Source: Diogma glabrata
Lineage: Eukaryota > Arthropoda > Insecta > Diptera > Cylindrotomidae
Length of the DNA stretch: 64,000 nt
Direction of reading: 5' to 3'
NCBI GenBank assembly: GCA_963693315.1
Contig: OY856187.1
Coordinates: forward strand, 378,981,306 to 379,045,305
The notes under the pieces are model-generated. The model ran no database searches and was not told the DNA's origin. It was given only the letters and a program-made list of their open reading frames with translations. Both the position numbers and the translations under genes were made by a program. How positions within the stretch are numbered: position 1 is the stretch's first letter; the number at the start of each line of letters is the position of its first letter. Positions 44,951 to 57,728 of this stretch are shown here, in pieces.

Positions 44951-45409
44951 TTAACTCATATGCCAATAGCATATGATGAACTTCAATTTTTTCTTCCATT
45001 TTTTTCATAAGTCTGGCAATACATCCGGCATTTTCAAAACTATAATATTCAGCGCATTTTTTGCCGGGAGATGATATACGTCTTAATAATTTATTTTTCG
45101 AACTATATTAGGAAATATATCGAGGCCCACCAATCGTCATAAGTTCTTTTTACAATCAGTGACAAATATTATAATTTTAGGTAAATTTATTGGTTTCTAA
45201 TTTTACTAATTTATTATGTTATATTTACTTTTACTGTCATACAGATCGGTGTAACAATTTTCGTGCCATCTGCAAAACAATTCTCCAAATAATTTTTCAT
45301 TAAACCATTATCAAATGGGTAATGCAAATTGTTGCATTGATTTGCATACAACAATATGTCTTTCTTAATCTGGTAAATCAATATAATAAGAATTTTGTTG
45401 AAAATTTTT

Positions 45410-46350
45410 TGCTTTATTTTCATTTTAATTTAACCCAATGAAATTGTCTAAAAGGTAATGACATCATTCAATTTTGCCCAATCACATTTGAATTATACTA
45501 ATAACAAATAATTATACATCTGGCCTACTGCGATATCAGTTAATTATCAAATAATTTTTGAAATAATTAACTGATATCGTAGTAGACCAGACGTATAATT
45601 CATAAAAATATTTAAAGAAATGAAAAATGGCAAACAATTTTTTAAACGAATTCCCTTCGTTTGTTGATAAATTCTCATTTTTTTTTTTGGACAATTCCTC
45701 AAGCAAGTGATATTGATAATAGCTCTCGGCCTACGGCCTCGTGCTATTATCAATATACATGATTTCGAAATTTTTGGCAAAAAATTATTTCGAATTATCA
45801 CCACCCTTGGGAGATTACTACTGAAAACCTTTTGTCTTAGTTTTATTTTAATTTAAACCAATGAAATTCTCTAAAATGTAATGACATCATTCAATTTCAC
45901 CAATAAAAGTCTGGACTACTGGGATATTAAAAATTATCAGTTGTAATTTCCCAAGGACGGTGATAATTCGAAATAATTTTTTGCCAAAAATTTCGAAAGC
46001 AAGTATATTGATAGAAGCCCGTGGCAGTTGGCCGAGGGCTATTATCAATGCCACTTGCTTGAGGAATTTTTAAAAAAATTATAAGAATCTATCAACGAAC
46101 GAGGGGAATTCGTTTAGAAAATTTTTGCCATTTTTCAATTCTTTAGATATTTTTTATGAATTATACGTTGGCCTACTGTGATATCAGTTAATTATTTCAA
46201 AATTAGACTGATAATTTTTAATATCCCAGTAGGCCAGACGTATAACACTATTTGTTATTAGTATAATTCATATTTTATTGGTGAAATTGAATGATGTCAT
46301 TACATTTTAGAGAATTTCATTGGTTTAAATTAAAATAAAACTAAGGCAAA
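45410..46350. repeat. Nested foldback cluster (~940 bp)
   Basis: A ~110-bp module with TTTATTTTAATTTAAACCAA, TGTAATGACATCATTCAATT and CTACTG.GATAT occurs three times: at 45415-45545 (+), 45830-45945 (+) and 46190-46345 (inverted). Between them, 45590-45800 and 45950-46180 are inverse copies of each other (AAAAATGGCAAA...ACGAATTCCC, AATTCCTCAAGCAAGTG, AATTATTTCGAATTATCACC). The central hairpin text CTCGGCCTACGGCCTCG is GC-rich. An element was probably inserted into its own relative. Confidence 0.8.
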
Positions 46351-46489
46351 AAATTCAATCCAATTTTGATACTTGCTTTCGAAATTTTGGGCAAAAAATT
46401 ATTTGGAAAATTAGAACTGATAATTAATTTTGGATTCATATGCACTGGAATTTGTTAAATTCATGATTGGTTTTCTACAGATGGATAAT

Positions 46490-47300
46490 AGAAAAAGAAG
46501 GTTTCTATATGTAGAAGCCATTCAGGATAAAGCCAAGGCTTGCTTGCCTATGTATCACAGGTGCTTTCAGGACAAAAGCTAAAGGCCCACAAGTCTTATT
46601 AGAGCTTCCTTCTTCGCATGTAATTATGAAAATGAAGGCTCTTAAGGGTACAAAAAGGCTCTAACTCGAGGAGAGATTGGAAAAATCATTAAACGCCATT
46701 AAAGAACGCTTTAAAGGAATACATAGTTTCACTGTCTTTCGAAGGTAGTATAGAGTTGTAGTTCCATCGACAGAAGAACGGTCTCTAGTTTTTGCTATCA
46801 AGCAGTGCGATCATATACGTTGGACATCCACACCGATGAACAATTCACTGGAAATGGTCCAGCAGCTGTGATTTATTACAGAAATGAAAATTTTGCTCTG
46901 TGATTTCCCTTTGGCAAAAACTGCATAGCCTTTCAGGTACAGTCTTTCAGTATATATGTCATAAATGCAACATCGAAACGTGCGACGGAGCTTAGGTTGT
47001 CTGAAATGGTAATTAATATTTTTACTGATAATCAGGCTGCTCTCAAACCTTTGGGAAGCTACACTATTTAGTCAAAAAAAGTTCGAAAAGAAGAATATTA
47101 GTTGAACAAGCTGAATCTGAGCATTTTCTTCGATGCATCATCTTCCAGTGTTAGCCAAGTGTTAGCCTTTCACCTTCCAAGTGTTAGCCTTTCAGACTGT
47201 AGACTGAAACAATTGACAGGTTCTGTTTGATAAAACAGTTTCTCAAAATATTTGGGTCTTTCAAGACTGCGAAGCAACATGTTAGGATGAAGTTTTATGA
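46490..47300 (+). pseudogene. Degenerate LINE ORF2 C-terminal part with RNase H
   Basis: Plus-strand pieces read ACLCITGAFRTKAKGPQVLL then ELPSSHVIMKMKAL (the thumb-to-RNase H linker of Jockey/R1-like ORF2, usually .CL.ITGAMRTTP..ALE.LL.L.P), then VDIHTDEQFTGNGPAAVIYY near 46824-46880 (first RNase H motif, Asp in HTDEQ for the usual TDGS), FPFGKNCIAFQVQ, and INIFTDNQAALKPLGSYT at about 47016-47070 (the DSQAAL.AL motif). Several stops and shifts are present. It continues the reverse transcriptase remnant at 42.2-43.2 kb; about 3.3 kb of later repeats separates them. Confidence 0.75.
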
Positions 47301-47883
47301 TATAAGTTTTATGCCAAGAAGACCATTCACGGCTATTAACTTTTTAGAACGAGAAAATATCCACATATCTTAGCTATCTTCAATGGAAAATTGAAGTATC
47401 TGATGGTTGTTTATAAAATTTATCTCGCATTTTGTCCGAATCCTGATCCGTACAATTTTTAACAATTTTGATGTAAGTCGTTATTTATTGCCGTTTTCTT
47501 TTTCATCATATAAAACCGTGGTTTCTTCTGGTTTTAGGCTAATGATTTAAATTCAATCAATTAGCTCCGCATAATTTTCAATACTTCGTCCTTAAGCAGG
47601 TGGAATTTCCTCTAATTTATTTAGGACATATTAAGCTATGTCTTCCTGACTGTTGATATATTAGCAGTAATCGATTTCATTTGGTTTCGAAATATTTTTT
47701 AACTGATAATAGGGCGTTGTATTAACTAATAAAATAATGGCAAACGGAGTTGAATAAAAAGCAAAATGTGGTATTTTGATTTTATATTAATTATAATTTA
47801 AGTCCATTTGTCGATTAAAAAAACAAATTAATCAAAAACAAAACCCGTCGCGAGTTCTTTCCATTCTTACACCTATGTAATTT
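47301..47883. other. AT-rich spacer
   Basis: The left part may still be decayed LINE tail. Nothing else recognised. Confidence 0.35.
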
Positions 47884-48493
47884 CCCGAGCAGAAATTTGT
47901 CAGGGCTCAAGTAAGGCCCTGATCAGGTTTGCCCTAACCCGGATCAGGCATTGGTAGGGTTGCCTGATTAGGCCCTGATCATGAGTGTAACGCTTTTGCC
48001 CTATCAGGGCCTGATTGGGATTACCGGATCAGACCCTGATTGGCATAATCGGATCAGGCCCTGATTGGGATATCCGGACCAGACCGTGATATATATGTAT
48101 TTATATATTAATTTATGTAATCAAATTAAAATAAAAAAATTACCATGGAAAAAATTAAAACATAGAATACCACCTTAATTACTATTATTATAGTCTTTCA
48201 GCCGAGAAACGATAACTAAAATATACATGAAACGATTTTAACTATATATTTCTAAAATGGATAATACTCTAGGGAATTTTAACCAATTGAAATTTCAGCT
48301 AGGGGTCAAATACGAAAAATCTGATCAGGGCCAGATATATTCAAATAAGATTAACCCTAAAAGGGTATTCTAAATCAGGCCCGGAACAGGCCCACATCAT
48401 ATTGCCCTAATAGGAATTGCCCTTGTAGGGCTGATCAGGCCATGATCACGCCCTGACTGTATTCAGGATATCCCTAACTAATTTCTTCTCGGG
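47884..48493. mobile_element. MITE with CCTGATC-rich subterminal regions (610 bp)
   Basis: The ends CCCGAGCAGAAATTTGTCAG and CTAACTAATTTCTTCTCGGG form inverted repeats of about 22 bp with few mismatches. Within 200 bp of the left end the words CCCTGATC, GGATCAGG and CCTGATTGG occur more than ten times in both orientations; a smaller cluster lies inside the right end. The centre is AT-rich. Clustered subterminal words suggest transposase binding sites. No coding capacity is seen, and no clear target duplication could be fixed (both flanks have TTT). Confidence 0.8.
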
Positions 48494-49266
48494 TTTCCAC
48501 CATTCATTGTTTCAAAATTAATTTAGTTTTTACAGCAAGGGTTTCAACAACTTTTTTATTTTACTTCACCAATTATTCTCCATACAATTAAGGTTTCATA
48601 AATTTGTTTTATTTTATTTTAACAGTTTAAATATAATTTGAAATGTCACCAAATTTTTATTCAACACATATTATATTTCTAATTTACTGAAAAATCTATA
48701 ATTTCACTTTATATTTTTAAAGAAATCATATATTTTTAGTTTCCCAAAAATAGACAGAAATATATTGAAAATAAAAAGAATAAGAGACGGTCTTCACGGA
48801 AGTGTCAAATGTACGTGTAAGAAATATTTTAAAATTTATGTTTTTGCAAACAAGTTCTCAAACAAATTTGCTCAAAAACCTGAACACGAGTTTGTTCCAA
48901 TTTATATTGGTTTCAATTTTGTACAAGTTCATTATGCAAAATTTCTTTACATAATGGACTTATTGCATTATATCTCTTAATATGACACTGCTCCATTTTG
49001 CTGCTCCATCCGTAAACCACAGCATATATTTGTTTTGATTGAGTCAGTTATAATAAGATTACATTTTCATCATACCATTATCTGGTGCTCGTTAAGAGAA
49101 ATATTCATTTAAACCGCTTAATAACTGGTGGTAGATAATATGCAAAACTTGTTGTAAACTTAGCTGAAAACATTAAAGTTTCATCAAAATATGTTCTCTA
49201 GGTTTTAAGTAAAAAAATCAATTGTCGTACGTGAAATTCCTACCACTTTGTTATAATACAGATGCA
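48494..49266. other. AT-rich spacer
   Basis: Nothing recognised. A 71-codon plus frame at 48765-48980 is lysine- and phenylalanine-rich with no known motif. Confidence 0.35.
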
Positions 49267-49404
49267 GAATAGTACATTATGATGCTAGGACGTAAAGCTA
49301 AAGATTTTGGACGGATGTGGAGTTTGCAAATCGAGGCGCTATCCGAAATTTGCACCCACATTAAGTCCAAAATAGCTTACGTCCGTGCATCATATACTAT
49401 TTTT
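49267..49404. repeat. Hairpin element (~138 bp)
   Basis: AATAGTACATTATGATGCTA and GGACGTAAAGCTAAAGATTT pair with AGCTTACGTCC.TGCATCATA and TACTATTTTT on the right. The inner stem continues as GGACGGATGTGG...TTTGCAAAT against ATTTGCACCCACATTAAGTCC. Stem about 55 bp with mismatches. Confidence 0.75.
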
Positions 49405-50514
49405 TATTCGCCGCAAGCAAAATATTTTAAGAAAAGTTGTTTATTCTAAATTAAAATTATAAATTTTCATAAATTTTAAAATAAAAATATGTGGAACAAG
49501 TAACCTTTGACAAAATATTTATTATTTTTTCCAAATTATTGTGTAGCTATGACAACAAATGATAACAACTATTTTAATTGGAAAACGAAATTTTGAATTT
49601 AAGAGTTGCTTTGATAAAAATTTTTATTTTTCATAGAATTTAAACAAATACAAATGCTTTTTACTTTTTTGGACGTAGCTATGACAACAAAATAAATAGT
49701 TGAAAAGTGATACTTTAAAGCCGCAAATCACAGTAATAAAGTAACACCTTAATATGTGGGCGAATAAAAAAATCGTTTTAAATTTATTTTATTTATTGAC
49801 AACGCTTATTCATTCAAATCAAATTTAATTAAAGAAACCCATCTTAGTTTCTACACCGTAAATTATCTATATCCGGTACTCCATTTCTAGAAAACTCTAT
49901 AAATCAGTAAATTAATTAAAATTACCTTCACAAACCGCTTGCACCTTTTTTTAATGATCTTTTAAGATACAAATAAAATGAAGCAATAATGATTATTTCA
50001 AGACCAATATTGTTTTATATCAGATCAGTTACTCTATAAATTTATTAAGAAATGAACATAGCTTATCTAGCAGTTCATCGCAAAACAATATTTGTTTATG
50101 CTAATTTCTATTAGTTAATAATAATTAAGTCAATGAAAATCTTCAGAAATAGTCATATCAATTTTTGGAAATACACACGTTATTATCTACATTAAAAAGC
50201 TAATGTAAAGGTCGTATCAGCACACCTTAAAATATTTTATTTAAGATATATGTTTCAGTTGACACTGAAAATGAGATACAGTAAGCAATATAGTCAAGAA
50301 CAATGAACGCTTAATGATTGAACAAGTTCAATATCAAAAACTTTAAGACACATTTTGCTTCTTTAATTTTAATAAACAAATGTATCATGTTTTAAGGAAA
50401 TGAACATGTGAATGTGCATTCATGGTAGCTTACAATAACAAATTTATTTCAAGAGAAATCTAATAAAGAGGAATATAATAGATAAAATATGGAGGGGCGG
50501 AAATCTCACAGCTC
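49405..50514. other. AT-rich spacer
   Basis: Nothing recognised. The word GCGAATAAAAAA at 49762 resembles the inverse of TTTTTATTCGCC at 49399, hinting at a larger degenerate inverted repeat, but the arms are short. Confidence 0.3.
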
Positions 50515-51587
50515 TGAGATATCAAGACTTCGGTCTGGGTTAAGGATTTTGATATAGTTTTCGGCAAAAAACTTTTATGAGGACATGGTTTTTAGTTTTG
50601 GGCAGCGATCTATATCAAACATAACTCTTTGTTAAAGTACAAGTATTTTTTATCTCTGTTTAGAAATTTATTACAAAACTAACACGAAACATCAATACGA
50701 TCCCGGAAAATTATAACAGATCGTAAATTAACATAATTTAGTGAAAAGATGATACACTCAGCAAACTACACAAAAACCTCTCCATTTAGCGTTTCGAGAA
50801 AATATTACAAAATCATAAATTCATATTTCTTTCAAAATTCCAAAAATATTGTAAAAATTAAATAAAATCAAACTATTTTCAAAATTCCAAAAATATAAAT
50901 CAAATATTTAAACTTTTCTAAATTCCAATAATATTCCAAAAATTCAAACTTTTCCGAAATTCAAAATATTGCAAAAATCATCAAATATTGAAACTTTGAA
51001 ACTTGATCAAAAATTGAAACTTTTTTCAAAATTCCAAAAATTATTACAAAATCTAAAATTTAAAATTTTTCAAAATTCTAAAAATATTCCGAAAATTCTT
51101 AAAAAATCAAATATTAAACATTTTTCCAAAATTCTAAAAATATTGCAAAACTTATTACAAAATCAAAAATACAAACTTTTTTCAAAATTCCAAAAATATT
51201 TCAAAAACTATAACAAATTCAAAAATTTCCATGTCCAATTTCATTTTCAATTACACTTATGTCATAAAAACAGCTAAATTTTTTTTTCCCAAAAATTGGC
51301 TAAAAAATAAATGAAATCATTTTTTGACACACTTGACATTATTTTTTTGACAAACTTATAATGCCATAATTCTCTATAATAATAATAAAATTTCATGTCA
51401 TACAAATTATTATTTTTTTTCCAAAAAGTTGGGTTAAAAAGTAAATAAAAATCTTTCTTTTGACACACTTGACAACATTTTTTTGACAAACTTATAATGC
51501 CATAATTCTCTATTATAATAATAAAATTTCATTTCAAACAAATAATTAATTTTATTTTTTTTCAAAAAATTGTGTAAAAAAAGATAA

Positions 51588-52115
51588 GAAAATGAAGTGC
51601 GTAATCTTTACACGCTGTTGAAGTAAAACTTCTTTGGCCACTGCAGCAAGTATTACTAAAAATATTAAATATAAAATAAAATAGATATGTCATATTGAAA
51701 TTTAGATTTCTTTCTAATATTTTTGATAATATAAATTACAACAATGTGTAATAAAAAGCCATATTTACATGTTTTACAAAGTCTTAAAACGTATTACAAA
51801 TTAAATTTCACGATGAATTCATGTCCAGTTAATTTAACAATTGGTACAAAAATTGATGCATTTTTCAATAAATTTAGCAAATTTGTCATAAACCTCTAAT
51901 TTCTTATTTCAATTATGCTAATAATTGAAGTGACTTTGTAATACATTATGTAAATATTGCTTTTAATTACAAAGTAAATTATATTATCAAGAAATGCAAC
52001 TCTAAATTGCAATATGACATATTTATTTTATATTTCATCCTTTTATTAATAACTGCCACAGTAGCCAAAGAAATTTATTTGAACCGCGTGCAAAGATTAC
52101 ACGCACTCATTTTTC
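51588..52115. mobile_element. MITE or foldback inserted in F copy 3 (~530 bp)
   Basis: The left arm AATGAAGTGCGTAATCTTTA then CACGCTG..GAAGTAAAACTTCTTTGGCCACTG pairs with the right arm CAGTAGCCAAAGAAATTTAT..GAACCGCGTG then CAAAGATTACACGCACTCAT. Pairing extends inward through TATGTCATATTG against CAATATGACATA. The core word GAAGTAAAACTTCTTT also appears inverted at 54064-54083, exactly at the right break of F copy 3. Confidence 0.78.
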
Positions 52116-52198
52116 TATTTAAAAATACAAATTTAATCAACACAAATATTTTTTTCTCCGATAGACAGCAAATATAAATTTTGCAGACTTATTTCAGT

Positions 52199-52533
52199 CA
52201 GCAAAGTGGCACTTTTCCTGCCTAGGCAGCAAAGCAAGTACTTTGCTGCCTAGGCAGCAAAATAATTAGACTTCATAGAAATAAACAGATATTGCGATTA
52301 AAAAAAAAATTTTTTTAATCGATTTTTTTTTTCATTTTTAAAATTTTGCTTTATTTTTAAAGTAATAATTATTAAATTATGTACATATCATTGTAATTAA
52401 TCGAAGAAAAAATTATATGTTCAACTCGGCAGCAAGGTAGATTGACTGCCTTGGCTGAATTCCTAGCCTCGCTCGCTCGGCTATGAACTATCAGCCGCGG
52501 CTGTCAATCTACTACTTTGCTGCCTAGTTAAAC
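52199..52533. repeat. Palindrome-rich MITE-like segment
   Basis: It contains the perfect 20-bp palindrome TTTGCTGCCTAGGCAGCAAA (52242-52261), a preceding half copy (CCTAGGCAGCAAAG), and a hairpin at 52429-52530 in which GGCAGCAAGGTAGATTGACT pairs with TGTCAATCTACTACTTTGCT. The latter's loop contains CCTCGCTCGCTCGG. Probably a small element with CTAGGCAGCAAAGTA-type ends; boundaries uncertain. Confidence 0.65.
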
Positions 52534-52570
52534 AAATAACTATTTCCCGTTCGGGAAAGCCCGGGATGCA

Positions 52571-53186
52571 AACTCTAAACACCATGACCGCCATGACCAC
52601 CGTGACACCACCATGACCATCATGACCATCATGACCACCTTGAACACCATGACCACCATGACCACCGTGACCACCATTACCACCATGACTACCATGACCA
52701 CTTTGATCACCATGACCACCATGACCGCCATGACCAACATGAAAATTGAACATCATGACCACCGTGAACACCATGACCATCATGACCACTGTGAACTTCA
52801 TGACCACCATGACCACCATGATCACCATGACCACCATAACCACCACGACCACTATGACTACCATGACCACTATGAACATCAGACCGCCATAAACCCCAGG
52901 ACCACCGTGACCAACATGACCACCATGACCACCATGACCGCCATGACCACCGTGAACACCATGACCACCATGACCACCATGACCACCATGACCGCCATGA
53001 CCACAATGAACACCATGACCACTATGACCACCGTGACCACCGTGACCACCATGACCACCGTGAACACTGTGATCACCATTACCACCGTGACCACCATGAC
53101 CACCATGACCACTATTACAACCATGACTACCATGACCACCATGGCCACCATGACCACAATGACCACCATGACCACCATCTACAATT
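52571..53186. repeat. 9-bp minisatellite (ATGACCACC)n
   Basis: About 68 units of ATGACCACC occur with frequent single-base variants (ATGACCGCC, GTGACCACC, ATGACTACC, ATGAACACC). Because the unit is a multiple of three, several long frames are open, including a 242-codon minus frame of Gly-Gly-His repeats (52481-53209) and a 191-codon plus frame of Met-Thr-Thr repeats. No signal peptide or flanking coding sequence supports a protein, so it is annotated as a repeat only. Confidence 0.92.
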
Positions 53187-53391
53187 GACACATCCAACTC
53201 ATATAACATTTAGTACGAGACTGCATAAGTGAATAAAAAATATAATAACAAATGAACAAATGAATGACTTGACCATACAAACCAAAAAGATCCACCAAAC
53301 ATGCTTCCATTCCTGAACCAGTTATTCGATTTTGCTCAAATTTCAAAACGGTGCTTTTTGTCATCTTATATTTCAATATATATGCCATTTA
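53187..53391. other. Short spacer
   Basis: No feature recognised. The minus frame at 53179-53388 has no known motif. Confidence 0.4.
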
Positions 53392-53676
53392 GACTAAGAG
53401 CCCGCGACGGCCAGACCTTCGTTATTTTATAAAAGCTGAAAGTTTCTCTGGGCATACCCTCGGGGCATACCCCCACTCAGGTAGGAAAAATAAAAAAATT
53501 AGCTTTTATACTTTCACGAAACTTTGGAGGCCCCTTTGGAACCTGCTCCCTGCCAAAGCCACTATGATCTAAACTTCATATGTCGCTTATCGTTCCTACC
53601 TGAGTAGGGGGTATGCGCAGAGAAACTTTCAGCTTTTATAAAATAACAAATGTCTGGCCGTCGCGGGCTCTCAGTC
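53392..53676. mobile_element. MITE with TA flanks (285 bp)
   Basis: The termini GACTAAGAGCCCGCGACGGC and GCCGTCGCGGGCTCTCAGTC are inverted repeats that extend on through CAGAC.TT.GTTATTTTATAA and AAGCTGAAAGTTTCTCTG for over 80 bp with few mismatches. TA directly abuts both ends (53390-53391 and 53677-53678). TA duplication and length fit a non-autonomous Tc1/mariner-type element. The centre includes CCTACCTGAGTAGGGGGTAT and its partial inverse. Confidence 0.88.
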
Positions 53677-54083
53677 TAATTTACCAAGATATACGACAAC
53701 TTATTTCTCTGCCCTTAAAAAAGCCAAATATGCCAAATATTATTAATTTACGAGTCTAAGCATCCATTGTAAACAAAAATGGAGCAGACATATGATATTT
53801 TGAAAACTGATGTCTGATATTAAATTAAATGAAAATACTCCAAAAATTCGGATTGAAAATCATTAAATTTAATTCAAAACTATGTTTTTTTAATTGAATT
53901 TCTGTTAAATTTTTAAGCATCGAAAAATATGAACTATTTCTATATAATGCACCAAAAACCAGTGAATATTTCAAATATGTGTGTCATAATTGGATTGTAT
54001 CGTATATTTGCCGAATATTATATTCGTTTTTTGTACTTCCGTTGCAAAATTCTCAAACGCGCCTAAAGAAGTTTTACTTCAAA
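53677..54083. other. Remainder of the insert in F copy 3
   Basis: AT-rich sequence ending in CGCGCCTAAAGAAGTTTTAC then TTC at 54083, where F sequence resumes. No frame recognised. Confidence 0.4.
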
Positions 54084-54560
54084 AAAATAAAAATCTTTCT
54101 TTTGACACACTTGACAATATTTTTTTGACAAAATTATAATGCAATAATCTAGTTTTTGATCTCACATACCAATCCCGACCATCCAGATTTCTTCACATTC
54201 TTTGTTCCTACTCATTATCACTTAAAATGAACGTTTTTTAAGCAAAAAATATACATATTTCCTTGTTTTGACACACTTCCGGTATTATATCGAACACATC
54301 GTCCTTTCAGATCTTCCCATTGAATGTATGTGCCTATTTTTAGAATTCAAAATTTTTCAAATCCCTTTAGCGGTTTTCTAGATTTCGTCGGTTGTGACGG
54401 ATGGCCGGCCGGCCGGCAGACAGACATACATTTTTTTCTTGCTTTTTTAGAGTCAGTTAGGATCTACTGAACGTCGAGAAATGTAAAAAAAGTGGCGGTT
54501 AGAAATTCACTTTTAGCTCATGAATGTAATACTTAGGTCTTTCAGACTTCGGTCTGTTAA

Positions 54561-54970
54561 ATTCATATTTCACTTATAAAAAAGTCCAAGCGACACGTAT
54601 ATCCGCTAGAAATAGGTAGATTTCGAGATCAGACAGTTTTGTGTGCCAGTAGAATCTGATGTATCAGATAAGTTTAAACAACACAAACTAATTTAAAACA
54701 GATATCGAACAAATTTTAAAAAGAAAATTAGCTACATATAAGCAAAACTAAATCTATCCAATTTTGCAACAAACAAATATCAAATCTACCACAGAATATG
54801 TGTGTGACAATTTATGACACAAACCTACGCTATATCATATGTCGTCCAATTACTGCAAAATATCAAAATAGTTTATTTCTAAGAAAAAAAAATTAATTTC
54901 TACTATTCAAACCTTTTTATTTTTTTTTCATTGACTGTTATAAGGTTTTTGGAAAATGTAGTTATCAAAC
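54561..54970. other. AT-rich spacer
   Basis: Nothing recognised. Confidence 0.4.
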
Positions 54971-55930
54971 ATTTTTGTTGAAGCCAACAAGTCAAAAACC
55001 TCGAACTGCAGAGGTTTATATTTATAAGAAACAGATTAAAATGTTTCTACAGATTCTAAATTTATGAAGTTTTTTAAAATATTAGTATCCAAACGGCCGT
55101 TATAACGGATTAAAAAAACGATTTTTTTTCTAGTATAAAGCCCCTAGTTATTTAACCATGTGTCAGATTTTTCTGATTTGCGAACTTGTCCAAGATATTA
55201 ATAAAACACACATGTTTACAGATGGTTTTTGATCTGGCTCCACAAATGCGACCGTGAAAGTACCGGTTGATTCAAACGCAATTGGTGTTTTACAAGCTTT
55301 TTTGTTGGAGCCGCTCACTCAGAAACCTCCAACTGCAGAGGTCTTTTTTTGTAAAGAAACTGATTAAAAAGGCTTCAAAGATTCTAAATTTATGAAGTTT
55401 TTAAAAATATTAGAATCTAAACGGCCGTTCTAACGGATCTAAAAAACAGAGTTTTTTTCTAGTATAAAGCCTCTAGTTTCTTCACCATGTGTCGGATTTG
55501 GCTGATTTACGGACTTGTCCAAGATATTAATAAAACGCACATATTTAGAAAACTCTTTTTGATCTGGCTTTACAAATGCGATCGTGAGAGTGCCGGTTGT
55601 TTAAAAAAAAAAATTTTTTTTTGCAAACTTTTTTGTTGGAGCCGCTCACTCAGGAACCTCCAACTGCAGAGGTCTTTTTTTTAAAACAAATTGATAAAAA
55701 GGATTCCAAAAATTCTAAATTCGTTATTTTTATTAAAATATTAGTATCAAAACGGCCGTTATAACGGTTTTAAAAAATCAATTTTTGTTAGAAAAAAGGC
55801 TCTAGTTCCTTAACCACGTGTCGGATTTTGCTGATTCACGAACTCGTCCGAGATAGAACACATATGTACAGAACATTTTTTTGATCTACCTCAACAAATG
55901 CGACCGTGAGAGTGCCGGTCGTTTTCGTTA
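54971..55930. repeat. Tandem array, ~330-bp unit, three copies
   Basis: The anchor CTGCAGAGGT begins at 55006, 55333 and 55664, and the perfect palindrome AACGGCCGTT occurs once per unit (near 55091, 55419 and 55750). Other shared text is TTTTTGTTGGAGCCGCTCAC, CTAGTATAAAGCC.CTAGTT, CATGTGTC.GATTTTTCTGAT, CTTGTCCAAGATATTAATAA and ATGCGACCGTGA.AGT.CCGG. The third unit runs directly into the (TA)n tract at 55945. Confidence 0.92.
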
Positions 55931-55941
55931 TATCTCATATC

Positions 55942-57728
<1,787 letters not shown>

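Larger units (their letters stand above)
50515..54560. mobile_element. Foldback family F, copy 3 (middle and right half, interrupted)
   Basis: 50515-50790 is the inverse of the middle segment 32340-32610 of copy 1 (shared ACCCAGAC.GAAGTC.TGATATCTC, TGTCCTCATAAA, TGGAGAGGTTTNTG). 50800-51585 carries the AAATCAAAAATT arrays and TTTTGACACACTTGACA units. The unit is cut at about 51585 and resumes at about 54084 (AATAAAAATCTTTCTTTTGA). The right end has GATGGCCGGCCGGCCGGCAG, ACGTCGAGAAATG and AGGTCTTTCAGACTTCGGTC. The ~2.5 kb between the break points is a younger cluster of inserts. Confidence 0.7.

Noticed and set aside
52481..53209. 242-codon minus-strand frame of Gly-Gly-His repeats, and the antisense Met-Thr-Thr frame, as a possible structural protein
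   Set aside because: Both are direct consequences of a 9-bp minisatellite. No signal peptide, non-repetitive domain, or splice context supports translation.
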